From NCBI GenBank assembly GCA_032433595.1, contig JASWJB010000401.1, forward strand, positions 1 to 33,474: DNA of 33,474 nt, written 5' to 3'. The position numbers and the translations under genes are program-made. The notes below the pieces were generated by a model that did not search any database, was not told the origin of the DNA, and was given only the letters and a program-made list of their open reading frames with translations. Within the stretch, counting starts at the first letter, position 1; each line of letters begins with the position of its first letter. This DNA comes from Conoideocrella luteorostrata (Eukaryota; Ascomycota; Sordariomycetes; Hypocreales; Clavicipitaceae). Below are positions 1 to 10,262 of the stretch, one piece after another.

Positions 1-9
1 GTAATATAG

Positions 10-255
10 AAGCTGGAGAGGGGGAAGGGGCGGGGTGAGCGACACAGTCTTCGCGACTGGTATGCTGAGGCTCATGTTCACGCAGTCAGTCGACACGACA
101 CCAAAGTGACTATCATGCAGAACTCCCTGAAGCTCCAGAAAATCAGCGAGCTATGGGTGGCGGCGGACGCCAAGACACTTGATCATGCGATAAGGGAGCT
201 AGGGAGCGCGATACCAGGTAATCACATCTGTATACAAAGAACGCAGACAGTGTAG
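10..255 (+). other. Possible truncated coding remnant at left edge
   Basis: The frame opened by the stop at 7-9 stays open for about 80 codons and has coding-like composition (for example the stretch LKLQKISELWVAADAKTLDH). It has no good start codon. A possible splice donor (GTAATC) lies near 220, so it could be an internal or 3' exon of a gene whose other exons are lost or outside the window. I do not recognise the family. It could also be chance openness. Confidence 0.22.
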
Positions 256-603
256 CATAATTCTTGCGTCGGATGCATGCGTGGTCCCAAGCCCCGTGAA
301 TGCCACATTTCATCCTTAGCATAGTGTTGTTGGATAGCGCGACGCGAGCGACTCACTGGCCGCTGTAACGGCTGAAATACGGGGCGGTTCTTGGCTGCCG
401 ATCAGCACAGACCTCTCGATTCCCGGCAGTCGGATAAGCCCGCGACGAACCATGCGGCTATCAGCCTTCAATCCATCCATGCGGATGTATTAGTTATTCG
501 TATACTCCGTATGCAAATATCAGATAGGTTGGTATTATAAGTAGTTAATAATTCGATATTATCCCTCTGGTCTAGCCTAGCAGCCAGCGGGTCTGTGACT
601 CTG

Positions 604-698
604 GAGTCTGTGCAATCAAGGAGTTCAATCACGCACAGTTCAGACGAACAGCAGTTGGCGGCGAGTCTGTGCAAGCGTAGAGTTCAGATGCGCGCAGT
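604..698. repeat. Pair of imperfect 36-bp direct repeats, each with an internal dyad
   Basis: GAGTCTGTGCA starts at 604 and again at 663. Each copy continues through a GTTCA core to CGCACAGT (ends 639) or GCGCAGT (ends 698). The two ends of each unit are partly complementary (CTGTGC with GCACAG), so each unit can fold on itself. The DNA from 256 to 603 shows nothing else I can name, apart from one TACTCCGTA motif at 503-511. Confidence 0.5.
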
Positions 699-853
699 GC
701 TGCCAGCTAGCTAGATAAAATACATATCTGAATAATTTGTTGTTCCTTTTTGTCTCCGTCTTCTTTTCTGTCTTCGTTTTCTCCTTGATCATCTTTGTCT
801 CTTATCCATCTTCTCGCACCTATCTTTATCCTTTCCCTCTTCTCAACATACAC

Positions 854-1471
854 TGCCTCAACTCTGCCGCCAGGATGCCGAAAAGGGCCAGATCACCATC
901 ACCGGCCGGGTCCAGCATTCGCCCGATGTGTGCGTTTCAGCCCACTACGCCGATTGACAATTTTCTCGAGGGTAGCGGCGTGTCGACGACGACCAGCAGT
1001 GGAATACCATTTATAGTTGTATTCAATAAAGAAGTAGGCTTTGTTATCTGGTAATGCCAGCTAGATCTCGTTAGATAGAAAGAAGACAGCGGTAGCTAAT
1101 GCAGTATCCCACTTGGCCGTAATATCAATCTCCCCGATGTATGGGGGCACGTTGGTTTTGAGCCATTTCGCCCGCTGTTTAATGAAGGGAACGAACGCTG
1201 TTCTCCTTGGCAACCTACTTACTATTATTAGTCTAGATAGAGCGTATACAGTCGAGTATAAATTAAGCTTAACGGCAATCAAAACATGTGCATGATCTAC
1301 CGTAGCGGCAGCCTGAGGGCATAGCCGCGCGGGGATCTCTCAATGCGATGGATTAGGGCTGCAGACTGTCAATCGGCGCTGGGGGCATGAAAGCACGCAT
1401 CGGCCGGATGCTGGATCTGAATGGAGATGTTGATTGTTCCTTTTCGGCATCCTCGTGATAAAGTTGAGGCA
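854..1471. repeat. Diverged inverted repeat, arms about 106 bp
   Basis: The + strand at 854-959 and the - strand at 1471-1367 align along their whole length at roughly 70% by eye. Both start TGCCTCAACT and share GAGGATGCCGAAAAGG (or close variant), a TCCAGCAT core and GCCGATTGACA at the end. Outside each arm, reading inward, is a pyrimidine-rich leader (730-853 on +, 1600-1472 on -). Both arms can be read as a short peptide beginning MPKR. The arms point toward each other across a 407-bp spacer. This could be two converging copies of a small gene or terminal repeats of an old element; no transposase is visible. Confidence 0.6.
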
Positions 1472-1474
1472 AAA

Positions 1475-1600
1475 AGAGCGACTGGATAAACATGGGTAAC
1501 AAAAAGACGAAGATAAGTGGGAAGAAGACGAAGATAAGTGGGTAAAAAGAAGACGAAGATATGTGGGTGAAAAGAAGACGAAGATAAAGTGAGAAAATAA
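1475..1600. repeat. Purine-rich 21-25 bp tandem repeat, about 4 copies
   Basis: The unit AAGACGAAGATAAGTGGG recurs about four times with GTAAAAAG-type linkers. It lies directly outside the right arm of the inverted repeat and has a weaker pyrimidine-rich counterpart outside the left arm. The following 1600-2236 contains no gene I can support. Confidence 0.55.
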
Positions 1601-2236
1601 TAGTCTCTCTGCTGAATATCTTGCAGTACCCCAGCAGAAATTCTAACTATTCTACACAATATGGTTGCTCGGAATTACTGGAGGACCACCGTAGTTGTAA
1701 TTAAATGAGAAGATGCGCCCGCTACTCCTCTTCGATGCATATTGTGATGTGTCAAGGTCGATGCGGCGGAGTCTCTGCAGTACGACGCAATTAAAAGCGA
1801 CAAGAACCAGCTACCTCCGCACCTAGACTTCGTCGGCGCCGTGGTCGTCCTTGTGCTCCAGACATTAGATGGGAGAAATGGTGGTGACTGCTAAAGAAGA
1901 GCTTAGCTTACGGTGGCCAGAGAAACAGAGTGCGCAGAGGGCATTACTAGAGTCCACTGCCCTCTGCTACACCCCCGTCCTGATAATGGTCAGCTATCCT
2001 CGTTACGTACTGGACGTGAACGAGGCGCAGCGCTGGTAGCAGAGTAATGAATAGGCGGGCATATTTTCATGGTGCCTTGGTCACATAGTCACTTCTGGCC
2101 AATAAACACCAAATCACCTCAACAGCTGCCAATCAGAGGAGGAGCGAGGTCTTTGCGAGTGCTTGCCAACAGACAGACAGTGGCCGCCCACTGCACACAG
2201 CTCTCTACGCCTGTCAGACGTGATCGCACAGGCCCC

Positions 2237-2454
2237 ATAATAAAGGGCAGGTTTATCCAGCCTCAAATTGCGGCGTTCAGCGCTGCCTTTTACACATATT
2301 CTCTATCTATAATTTCTGGCGGTGAGGGCCCGACCGTCTCAACCGCCTAACAAATTAGCAGCGGAGCCCGACATCGGCCGCTGCCACGCGCAAGCCACAA
2401 AAAGGGGTGCTAATCACTCCAGGAGGGGTGCTGGATAAACCTGCCCATAATAAA
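2237..2454. mobile_element. hAT-like MITE, 202 bp, with 17-bp TIRs and 8-bp target duplication
   Basis: The element proper is 2245-2446. It begins GGGCAGGTTTATCCAGC and ends with the exact reverse complement GCTGGATAAACCTGCCC, giving 17-bp perfect terminal inverted repeats. Both sides are flanked by the identical octamer ATAATAAA (2237-2244 and 2447-2454), as expected of a target-site duplication. Eight-base duplications are characteristic of hAT transposons, and the 202-bp length without an ORF fits a non-autonomous MITE. The preserved repeats suggest a fairly recent insertion. It lies 100-160 bp upstream of the first receptor coding sequence, so it may be part of that gene's promoter or leader. 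Confidence 0.8.
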
Positions 2455-2556
2455 AGGCATAGTCAGCCACGCTGCAGGATATGGTAGAATTCAGACTGCA
2501 GCCTACACCGGAGGAAGCAGGTTGACTTTTCCTTTCCGTCGCGTAAAATTTGAGTA

Positions 2557-5500
2557 GTGACGATCCAGATATTCCAAGCAACCATTTACGAATGCGCCGA
2601 GCTGGGGAATGATGCTGCCTCTGCTCCTTGCTTTGACAACCGCTCTCGCTTTCGTCTTGTCCTTTGCCCTCGCGTTGACCGTCCTTCGCTCAAATGGCAA
2701 GTCGAGGCAGGACTCGAGGCGTGTACACAGATTCCGCACATTCGGATCTCAAACATTCCTCGACATCTCACTAAGGACCAATTTTGTGATATTCTGCTTC
2801 GCCTATCCAGCGGGAATGCATGTTCGGAGATCACAAACCAGCCCAACGTTCTTGGTTGGTCGTACACACCGGCTGCAGCCTCCAGTCTGTCAGGGAGATA
2901 CTGGGTTGCTACCGTCACATTTCGGATACCGCCAGCGCTAGATGAGTTGGAGACAGCCATAAAGCGTGAAAGTGGCGATATGGCCGACCGGTTGACGGTC
3001 GATTTAGATTTCTTCGGCCTAACTCCTCTTGCTGATCCTGAAGATAATGCGGCTGTGGAGTAAGTCTTTTCCTTCTTGTCTGTTAGACAACATAGTACCT
3101 AAATTGCGAGGCGCTTCGGACTATTCAATCTAACATGTCTCGTTCACTATAGCATTATTGCTGTGACTGGACTTGCCGGTCACGCGTTCGAGTCGTGGAA
3201 GTCAAGAGGTTACCAAGATATGTGGCTTCGTGACTTTCTCCCAGAATCGATTCCTAACGCACGTATCTTGACATACGGCTACGACACAAAATTACCTGGA
3301 AGTCAGTCGAATGCATCCATCGTTGAATTGTCGAGAAGGTTGCTTGAGTCTATCAAGACTACTCGAGACGCGGCGCGGGTGAGCATCAAATCTAGCAGAA
3401 TTGGGCTACCAATCACGCTCACACATCATAGCAAATTCGACCTCTCATTCTCATCGGACACGGCCTTGGAGGCCTCGTGGTAAAACAGGTATGCCCTATA
3501 ATTCCCTCCTCGCGTTGTCTCATTCCCTCCTCATTGGTCTTGCAAATTTGGCTACATGAATGATGAGCGTTTTTATTGCCTGTGTTGAATACAAAGCCGA
3601 TTGGGAGTCTTTATTAGCCTCGGGGCTAACGCATGAATGCAGGCTCTGGTTCAGGCCTTTGAAGGCGATCTAGGTGACGAGGCTGTTTTCATGTCATGCT
3701 ATGCCGTAGTTTTTTTCGCGGTCCCAAACCGAGGTCTAGATAATAGGAGCTTAATGACCATGGTAAAAGGACAACCAAACGAGGATTTAGTCAGAAATCT
3801 TTCTGGCGATTCAGCTTTTTCAAGACTATTGCATGAGAGATTTTACAGTCTCTTTGGGCTCAATGGCTCAAGGATCATATCCGTATTCGAAACCCTGACG
3901 ACGCCGACCGTCGAGGTGAGTTGTACTTCTTTCGTCTTACTCTGAATGGTATTAACGTTTCTCTATAGTGGTCCTGGAAAACTACGGCCTGGGAAAGGAC
4001 TGGACCGAGCGTTATGATAGTGCCACACACATCTGCTATCTATGCCGGCTCTAATGAAAAGCACTTTGATCAACTCTCGATAAATGCAAATCATTCCGAC
4101 ATTGTCAAGTTTAGTGACCAATCTGATCAAAACTATAGTATCATAGAAAGGAAAATCAAGGAATTAGTTGCAGCGGGGCTGGATGTCATCGAAGAGCGTT
4201 TTACAAGTCACATAAGAGGTAAGTGGTACTTCGCGAACAACGGTTCGAATATGTATGCTCAGAGAGAAATGGAATTATCAGCTCAAGAAACGAAATACAT
4301 TCAAACTTTAGAGGCGCCTGATTGCAAGGCACTTAGAAGCAAAATCGAAGATCCTACACCAGGGACGCTCTTGGTTCCTAAAGGATGAACGGCTTCGCGC
4401 CTGGCAAGTAAACGATAAGTCATCAATCCTCCGGATAGAGGGTTCGGCTGGTCGAGGCAAAACAATTCTAACCAAACTCATCCTGACCCATTTGGAACAG
4501 CTCTCTCCCAATCCCAGCAGTCCGGCTCTAGTAATCTACTTCTTTTTTTATAACCAGGACGATAACTACCGGACGGTCAGCGCTGCTCTTAGGTCTCTTA
4601 TCAAGCAACTGCTCTCCGTTAGGGGTGCTTTCCAAATCATTTCCCACAGCGCCGATATCGAAAATTCTGCTATGACCGAAGACTATCTTTGGGGGATTTT
4701 GGAAGATCTGCTCCGCGCCCCCGTCTTCAATACGATTTACTGTATAATTGACGCTCTAGACGAATGCCATGATAGACACAGATTGTTGGCGTTCATCAAG
4801 AAGTTGGTTCAACCACCAACCTCGGCGAGAGGGAGATTCCCAGTCCTCAAGGTCCTCGCTGTCAGCCGTCCGATGGTGGAGTTGAGTCGAGAGCTGGACC
4901 AATTCCCCGTGATCCAGCTGAAAGCGAACCCCCACGATCTAGAGATATTTATTCGCCGCGAGGTGGGTGCTCTTAAACTGGACGTCGAACTCCACGAGAA
5001 GGCGATCGAGCTATTAATAGGGCGAGCGGAGCAGACATTCTTATGGATATCGATTGTAATGAAGAGGCTGAGAACAACGACGGCGTTGCTGTCGCGGGCA
5101 AGCTTGACACAAATCATCAGCGAGACCCCGTCCGATCCAACGCAGCTCTATGAGGACATTATTGGCAAGATCATAAAAGACAAGGACATGGCAGCCCAAA
5201 AGCTCTTGATGTGGGTTGCGTTTTCCCGGCGAGCTTTATCGCTGGAAGAGCTCGAGGAAGCCCTTGCGATACAAGAGGATTCCAACAGCAAGGCATATAC
5301 CGAGCAATACACAATACGTCTTACAGATTATGCAGTGAGAAACACGGTTGGAGTTATCCTGGAGATTACTGCTGACAATAAAGTATATCTGATACACCAG
5401 TCAGCGAAAGACTTCCTCCTCAAGAGTGGACATCTAGCGAGCGTTGAGTTTTGCAGAGGCCTGCTCCCTGGCGTATATTTGGCAAAGATGTGCATGACAA

Positions 5501-7395
5501 ACCTCTGTTTCAAGGATTTTGAAACTGGCTGTTGCCGCAACCCTGCGAGTCTACAAGAACGGAACCATCGACACCCACTTCTTCGGTACGCCGCTCGCAA
5601 TTGGCATCACCACATTGGTGCCGAAGACAATGCCAAAAAGCTCACCAAGCTTGTTTATCAGTTGACGGAACCACGTTCTCCAGCGCTCTTAACTTGGGGA
5701 GAGGCCGCTGGCATAGAGGATCTCGACAAAGCGGCCAACACATGGGATGTCGCCATAAAAGCTGACATTCCATGGCTAGCCGAGTTTCAGTTGAGAGGCG
5801 ATGTGATCACGGAGGAAATGGTTAAGAAGGCAGCCGGCCGCGGTTTAGCTGGCTGGGATTCTCGAGAGAGACTCATCAGAAATTGTGATAATCATTTTGG
5901 CGAAAGAGCCGTCCTTGCAATCGTCCAACATTTCGATCGGGTGATGGTGCGCCTGTTACTTGATAATCACGGTCCTGTTGTCGCCAGTCATGCATTACTG
6001 TCGGCAGCAACAATCAATCGGCAATACGGTGGACTCGTGATGGGTCTACTACTTGACTCGCGATATACCATTGTGGTCACGACTAATATAGTGGAGTTAG
6101 CGGAAACGAACAAAGTGAGTGGCAGTGATGTCCTCAAGCTGCTTCTACGTCACAGTAGCGTCCACTTTCCGGAAGATGCAGTGGCAATGGTAGCGGCAAG
6201 ATTCGGTCCTGAAATGATGAAAATTTGGCTGAGTTCAAATGAGGACATCAAAGTGACTGAGATGATATTTGAAGCTGCAATGGGAAATAGGCTGAGTGGC
6301 GGAGAAATCAGTACACTTCTGCTTGAGCACCAACATCAAGCCTTCCAGATTACAAAAGAGGCGGTGAACACGATTGCTACACAGTTTGGGAGGGGGACTA
6401 TGGCAGCTCTTTTGGAGAATCGAGGCCAAGACGTCCATATTACGGAGGAGGTGATGAGAGCGGCAGCGGGAAATAGACAGAATGGCAGGGAAGTAATGGG
6501 GGTGCTTCTAGACCACCGGGGAGACGAGATCATAATCACGGAGGAGGTGATGAAAACAGCGGCAGAAAATGAATTTCGTGGCAGGGAAGTAATGGGGGTG
6601 CTTCTAGACCGCCGGGGAGACGAGATCATAATCACGGAGGAGGTGATAGAAGCAGCGGCAGCAAATAAACATTGTGGCAGGGAAGTAATAGAGCTGCTTC
6701 TAGACCGCCACGGAGACAAGATCACAATCACGGAGGAGGTGATACAAGCAGCGGCAGCAAGTAAAAATTATGGCAAGGAAGTAATGGAGCTGCTTCTAGA
6801 CCGCCGAGGAGACGAGATCATAATCACGGAGGAGGTAATAAAAGCAGCGGCAGCAAATGAATTACATGGCAAAAAAGTACTAGAGCTGCTTCTAGACCGC
6901 CGAGAAGTAGAGACTCTGTCCTCTATTACGGAGGAGATTATTTTTATTGCTGCCAGATGTGGCCAGGTCGGAGTTCTTGACCTCGTATCTCGCCAGAGTT
7001 GTCTCGCGTCGGTCCAGAACGAATGGCGCTGTATCGCCAAATTCTACAATGCCGCGAAATCCGGAGATGTTCGCTGCATTGAACAGCTCATACGTGACGG
7101 AACAAAGCCAGACACAAAGAATATCAAGGGGGAGACGCCTCTATGGGCCGCTGCATTTTGGGGACGTGACAATGTTGTCAAGGTCCTGGCGCCGAGGCTG
7201 GATGTAAATGTCAACTCTTTGTCAATTAGCGGGAGATCTCCTCTTTTCTGGCCATCTGTTTATGGTAATGAGAGGGTGGTGGCTGTTCTAATGGAAGCTG
7301 GTGCTGATCCACACATTGCGGACGAGAACGGAGACACAGCGATCACTCTGGCAAGACAGTACAGAAAGAAGGTCGTGAAGATGCTGGAACAATAA
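2557..7395 (+). CDS. NOD-like receptor: hydrolase-like domain, NACHT, 32-residue repeats, ankyrins
   Basis: Fungal STAND ATPase, the family of intracellular sensors that includes non-self recognition and incompatibility proteins. Proposed exons: 2557-3059, 3153-3378, 3432-3488, 3643-3915, 3969-4218 and 4337-7395, about 1455 residues. Order: N-terminal module (about 1-165); alpha/beta-hydrolase-like domain (about 168-350) starting IIAVTGLAGHAF, with GHGLGG at the usual nucleophile elbow; NACHT with Walker A GSAGRGKT (about 472-479) and Walker B IIDALDEC (about 573-580); winged-helix-like segment with LIHQSAKDFLL (near 790); degenerate then near-identical 32-residue repeats (about 1138-1300); classical ankyrins to the end. 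The start is unsettled: the frame opens with GTG, while the nearest ATG (2609) is in another frame and encodes a hydrophobic segment. The 4219-4336 intron gives an open frame; without it a frameshift near 4362 is needed. The hydrolase domain lacks the usual serine. Family assignment is firm; ligand and output are unknown. Confidence 0.9.
6439..6924 (+). repeat. Five in-frame 96-bp tandem repeats inside the receptor gene
   Basis: Units begin at about 6439, 6535, 6631, 6727 and 6823, exactly 96 bp apart, each starting with the codons for ITEEV. A diverged sixth start follows at about 6925. Each unit encodes 32 residues of ankyrin-like alternating helix character, ending LLLDRRGDEII or a close variant. 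Framework codons are nearly identical between units, while residues 13-15 differ in all five (RQN, EFR, KHC, KNY, ELH). Older, diverged copies precede them (about 6000-6438). Confidence 0.92.
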
Positions 7396-9268
7396 ATTGG
7401 AAGCTCTGCTCACACTGCTATATTAGGATTGAATTCTAGATTGTTAGAGCAATATGTAGTCTTTTCTGTCTCGGTCGTTTCCGCAAAGGGACAAAACCCT
7501 TATGTAAACATGCATCGCTCGAATGGCAACACATTTATCATCTATGTACCATGGTAACTTGCCCATCCATCGGCTGGTTTCGTATCAGGCCAAAGTCTAG
7601 TGCAGCGTTGCGGCGCTTTACGATTCTTCATTGTTGTATAATACCGCACATGAAAGCAACTTTTTTGACCAGGTAGAGGCACTGTTTGCTATGCTGCTCA
7701 CGCTGCTCCCTGGTCTTCATCCACGTAAGCTGCTGTTCCTCATTCAAAGCTGTCGCAGCTGTCACAGAATAACGGACTGACCCCACGGCGCTTATGATGT
7801 TCCCTGCCTTGTCATTTTGGCCTTCCGTTACACGTTTTTGGTAGCACTCCTCGAGGCTACGAATAGCATTGTTCTATTTTCTCCTGCAGGTTGTTGTAGT
7901 CAGTTATTTCCATTCGAGCGACCAGAAGGATTAGCAGAGGCTAGACACCATCGATGGCCGACACTGCGGCTCCAGCACAGTAACGAATGCGACTACTTGA
8001 TCTGATGAAAGGTGTGTATTGTCTGGAGAGCCGGTGCAAGCCAAGTTCCCGCTCAAGGCAGGCAGTGACACGGCGGCCGGCAGCAGCCCAAGTAACCCAA
8101 CTCCATACGCTACAACGCCGGGAAGAGCAACACGAATTGCTCGCGGTCTCGGGACGTGCCGGCGGTTTGCCCATTTTCGCTGCGTAAAGTTAGATGGAGA
8201 TAGGAGCACTCTGTTAGCCGAAACTATTAGCTTGACATGATTGAGTGCGATGAGCACCCGCTCCGAGCCAAGGCGTAACGTCAATCCCCTAACCCAGTCC
8301 AATCTGCTAAAAGAGGTCTTCTGCGACATATAGCGATCGCGCTTCAAGCACGCGTAGTCTGTGAGCTAGGCATCTTCAGGATGTTATTTGCAAAACGCTC
8401 GTCCTCTAATTGTTGGTGGTCGGCCCTGTCCTGAATTGCCATATGCCGCCGAACTGGCGATGAAGCATGAGATAGTTTATGCGTTCGTTCAATTGTTTCG
8501 ACCTAATATCGGGTCAGCAATCATTTCCTGACGCTCTGGATCTCCAGGATGTCTTTGATCATATTCACAACATGTTCTGACGCTGCCACCCCTTGAATGC
8601 AATCACATTCGCAATCGTGAGAGAGGGTCCATTGTTGCCTCTACGGGGTAAAAAAGACAGGGTTAATTAACGGAAGCGTAATAATCCCTCAAAGTAATTT
8701 AGAAGTAAAAGCAGGACTATTTGATCGTCAAAATGGCGGAAACGCTCTCGTTGGGCCAACTCAACGCCTGCACATTGTCATCCTGCCAAGCGCCCACTAA
8801 CTAACCGTAGAAACGTCAACACAGCCATGTCGCCTGGCTTTTGAGGGGAACATGACGTGGCTGAGCTTTTGAATTGCTGCGGCAAAATGCAAGTAAAAGG
8901 GGAAGGGCAGGCAACCGGTAAGGCTCAGAAGCATCAGGCAGGACTATCTGCGAACGGCCTTGAAGGGTCCAGCGTGACAGCCACAAAGAGATTATGCCGG
9001 ATAACGCTCCGCATTGGCAAGGGTCACAGCTGATGCGACTTTCATTAGAGTTGGCCCAATGAATGCGGGCTGCCGTTCGGGATGCCAATCTGTGTGGCTG
9101 TCTTAGGACCAGCGATGCCATTCGCACAGTTGCGGCCCGCGCAGCCAACTTGCCCATCTCCCTCATCACCGCTATATAAACTAGGCTCCACTGGCCGCCC
9201 TGAAAGACTTTGTTTACGAGCAATGACCAGGTCACTTCTTCACAGCACAGTTCCACTGCATGCCGTAA
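7396..9268. other. Gene-free stretch downstream of the receptor
   Basis: I see no gene I can support. Two minus-strand open frames (7931-8347 and 8816-9283) lack recognisable domains, splice structure or a convincing start context. A TATA-like TATATAAA lies near 9173 on the + strand, with an ATG at 9222 opening a 28-codon frame of no recognisable type. The first few hundred bases are presumably the receptor 3' UTR. Confidence 0.4.
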
Positions 9269-9691
9269 TGCCCAGGAATACATGCGAAGAAGAAGGCGGA
9301 AACGGGTAAGAAAAAGTGGAAAATAAGTAAACTGAAGACACTATATAAAAACAAGAACACTGGTAAAAAAAACATAAGTAAAAAAAACATAAGTAAAAAG
9401 AACATAAGTAAAAAGAACATAAGTAAAAAGAACATGGGTAAAGAAAACATGGGTAAAAAGAATATAGGTAAAAAGAACATGGCTAAAAAGAACATGGCTA
9501 AAAAGAAGAAAGTGGGTAGAATGAAGAAATTAGATAGAATAAAGAAATTAAATAGAATGAAGACAGTGGGTAGAATGAAGAAAGTGGGTAGAATGAAGAA
9601 AGTGGGTAGAATGAAGAAATTAGGTAGAAACAAGGAAACGGGTAAAAAGATGAAGAAAATGTTCCGATATTATTTTAATCCAGCCAGCTGA
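9269..9691 (+). repeat. 15-bp minisatellite with an open lysine-rich frame
   Basis: From about 9366 to 9650 the DNA is a decaying 15-bp tandem array, about 19 units. It shifts from AACATAAGTAAAAAG to AACATGGGTAAAAAG to AGAATGAAGAAAGTGGGT-like forms. One + frame is open from 9269 to the stop at 9691 (140 residues), reading pentapeptides such as KKNIS, KKNMG and VGRMKK, then ending FRYYFNPAS. The minus strand is also open as a hydrophobic mirror. Because 15 is a multiple of three, frame conservation is partly automatic, so this is not proof of a protein. Confidence 0.6.
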
Positions 9692-10182
9692 AAGCATTGC
9701 GCACATCTTACCTGTTCGTCTGTACTCCGTACTGCGCATGATTCACTTTCACTGCCGCAGACCGCCTGGTCTTGCTTAATTACACAGCTCAAGCAAAGCT
9801 CCGGTTTCCTCATCATTTATTGCTGTTTTCCTTGGCTTGTCCTGACGTAGCACCATAGCCGTACCTGCCAACTTCAACCTCGGCGTCAACTTGAAGAGAC
9901 AACCAGCAAATTAAATGATTGACGGGATTAGCAAAAGCGACCATTTTACACACGTATCATAAGCGCAGGCATGCAGGTATACACTCCTATTCTCCAAGCT
10001 ACCTATTACAGACGGACCTCTATGTGCTGCTACTAATGATGATGAAGAAGATGATGGTGATGGATGATATTCATGGCAGCGCGACAGTGGCAAAGTTGGG
10101 AAGCGAGACAACCTTACGTTGGGATCGTAGCTTTAAACAAGTCATGCGCATTATAACAGCAAATTAAAATATCTTCTAATGG
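9692..10182. other. Gene-free spacer
   Basis: No gene is supported here. It contains a TACTCCGTA motif at 9723-9731 and a short GATGAT/GAAGAT simple-sequence stretch near 10036-10068. Confidence 0.4.
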
Positions 10183-10262
10183 AAAAATGTATCATCCAAG
10201 GGTTGGTTTCGAACCTTTAGCCAGCGTGCTACGACCGTACAGCTCGTTCCAATAATATACCA
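10183..10262 (-). other. tRNA-like pol III relic (degenerate tRNA or SINE head)
   Basis: On the minus strand, 10215-10205 reads GGTTCGAAACC, an exact match to the pol III B box GGTTCGANNCC. Upstream, around 10245-10235, GAGCTGTACGG resembles an A box. A run of five T (10187-10183) follows as a pol III terminator. The T-arm stem is only 2 bp and the space between D-like and T-like arms is too short for an anticodon arm, so a working tRNA is unlikely. A SINE head or tRNA pseudogene fits better. Confidence 0.4.

Noticed and set aside
2237..7395. Whole left block as a Starship or other giant mobile element
   Set aside because: No tyrosine-recombinase captain gene or paired element boundaries are visible; gene-poor accessory character alone is not enough.
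7931..8347. 138-codon minus-strand open frame
   Set aside because: Mixed hydrophobic patches but no family resemblance and no consistent start; it overlaps several equally open frames.
8816..9283. 155-codon minus-strand open frame
   Set aside because: Rich in Cys, Trp, Ser and Arg without domain, splice or promoter context; GC-rich chance openness is the simpler explanation.
10185..10262. Functional tRNA gene
   Set aside because: The T stem has only two pairs and there is no room for an anticodon arm, despite a perfect B box.
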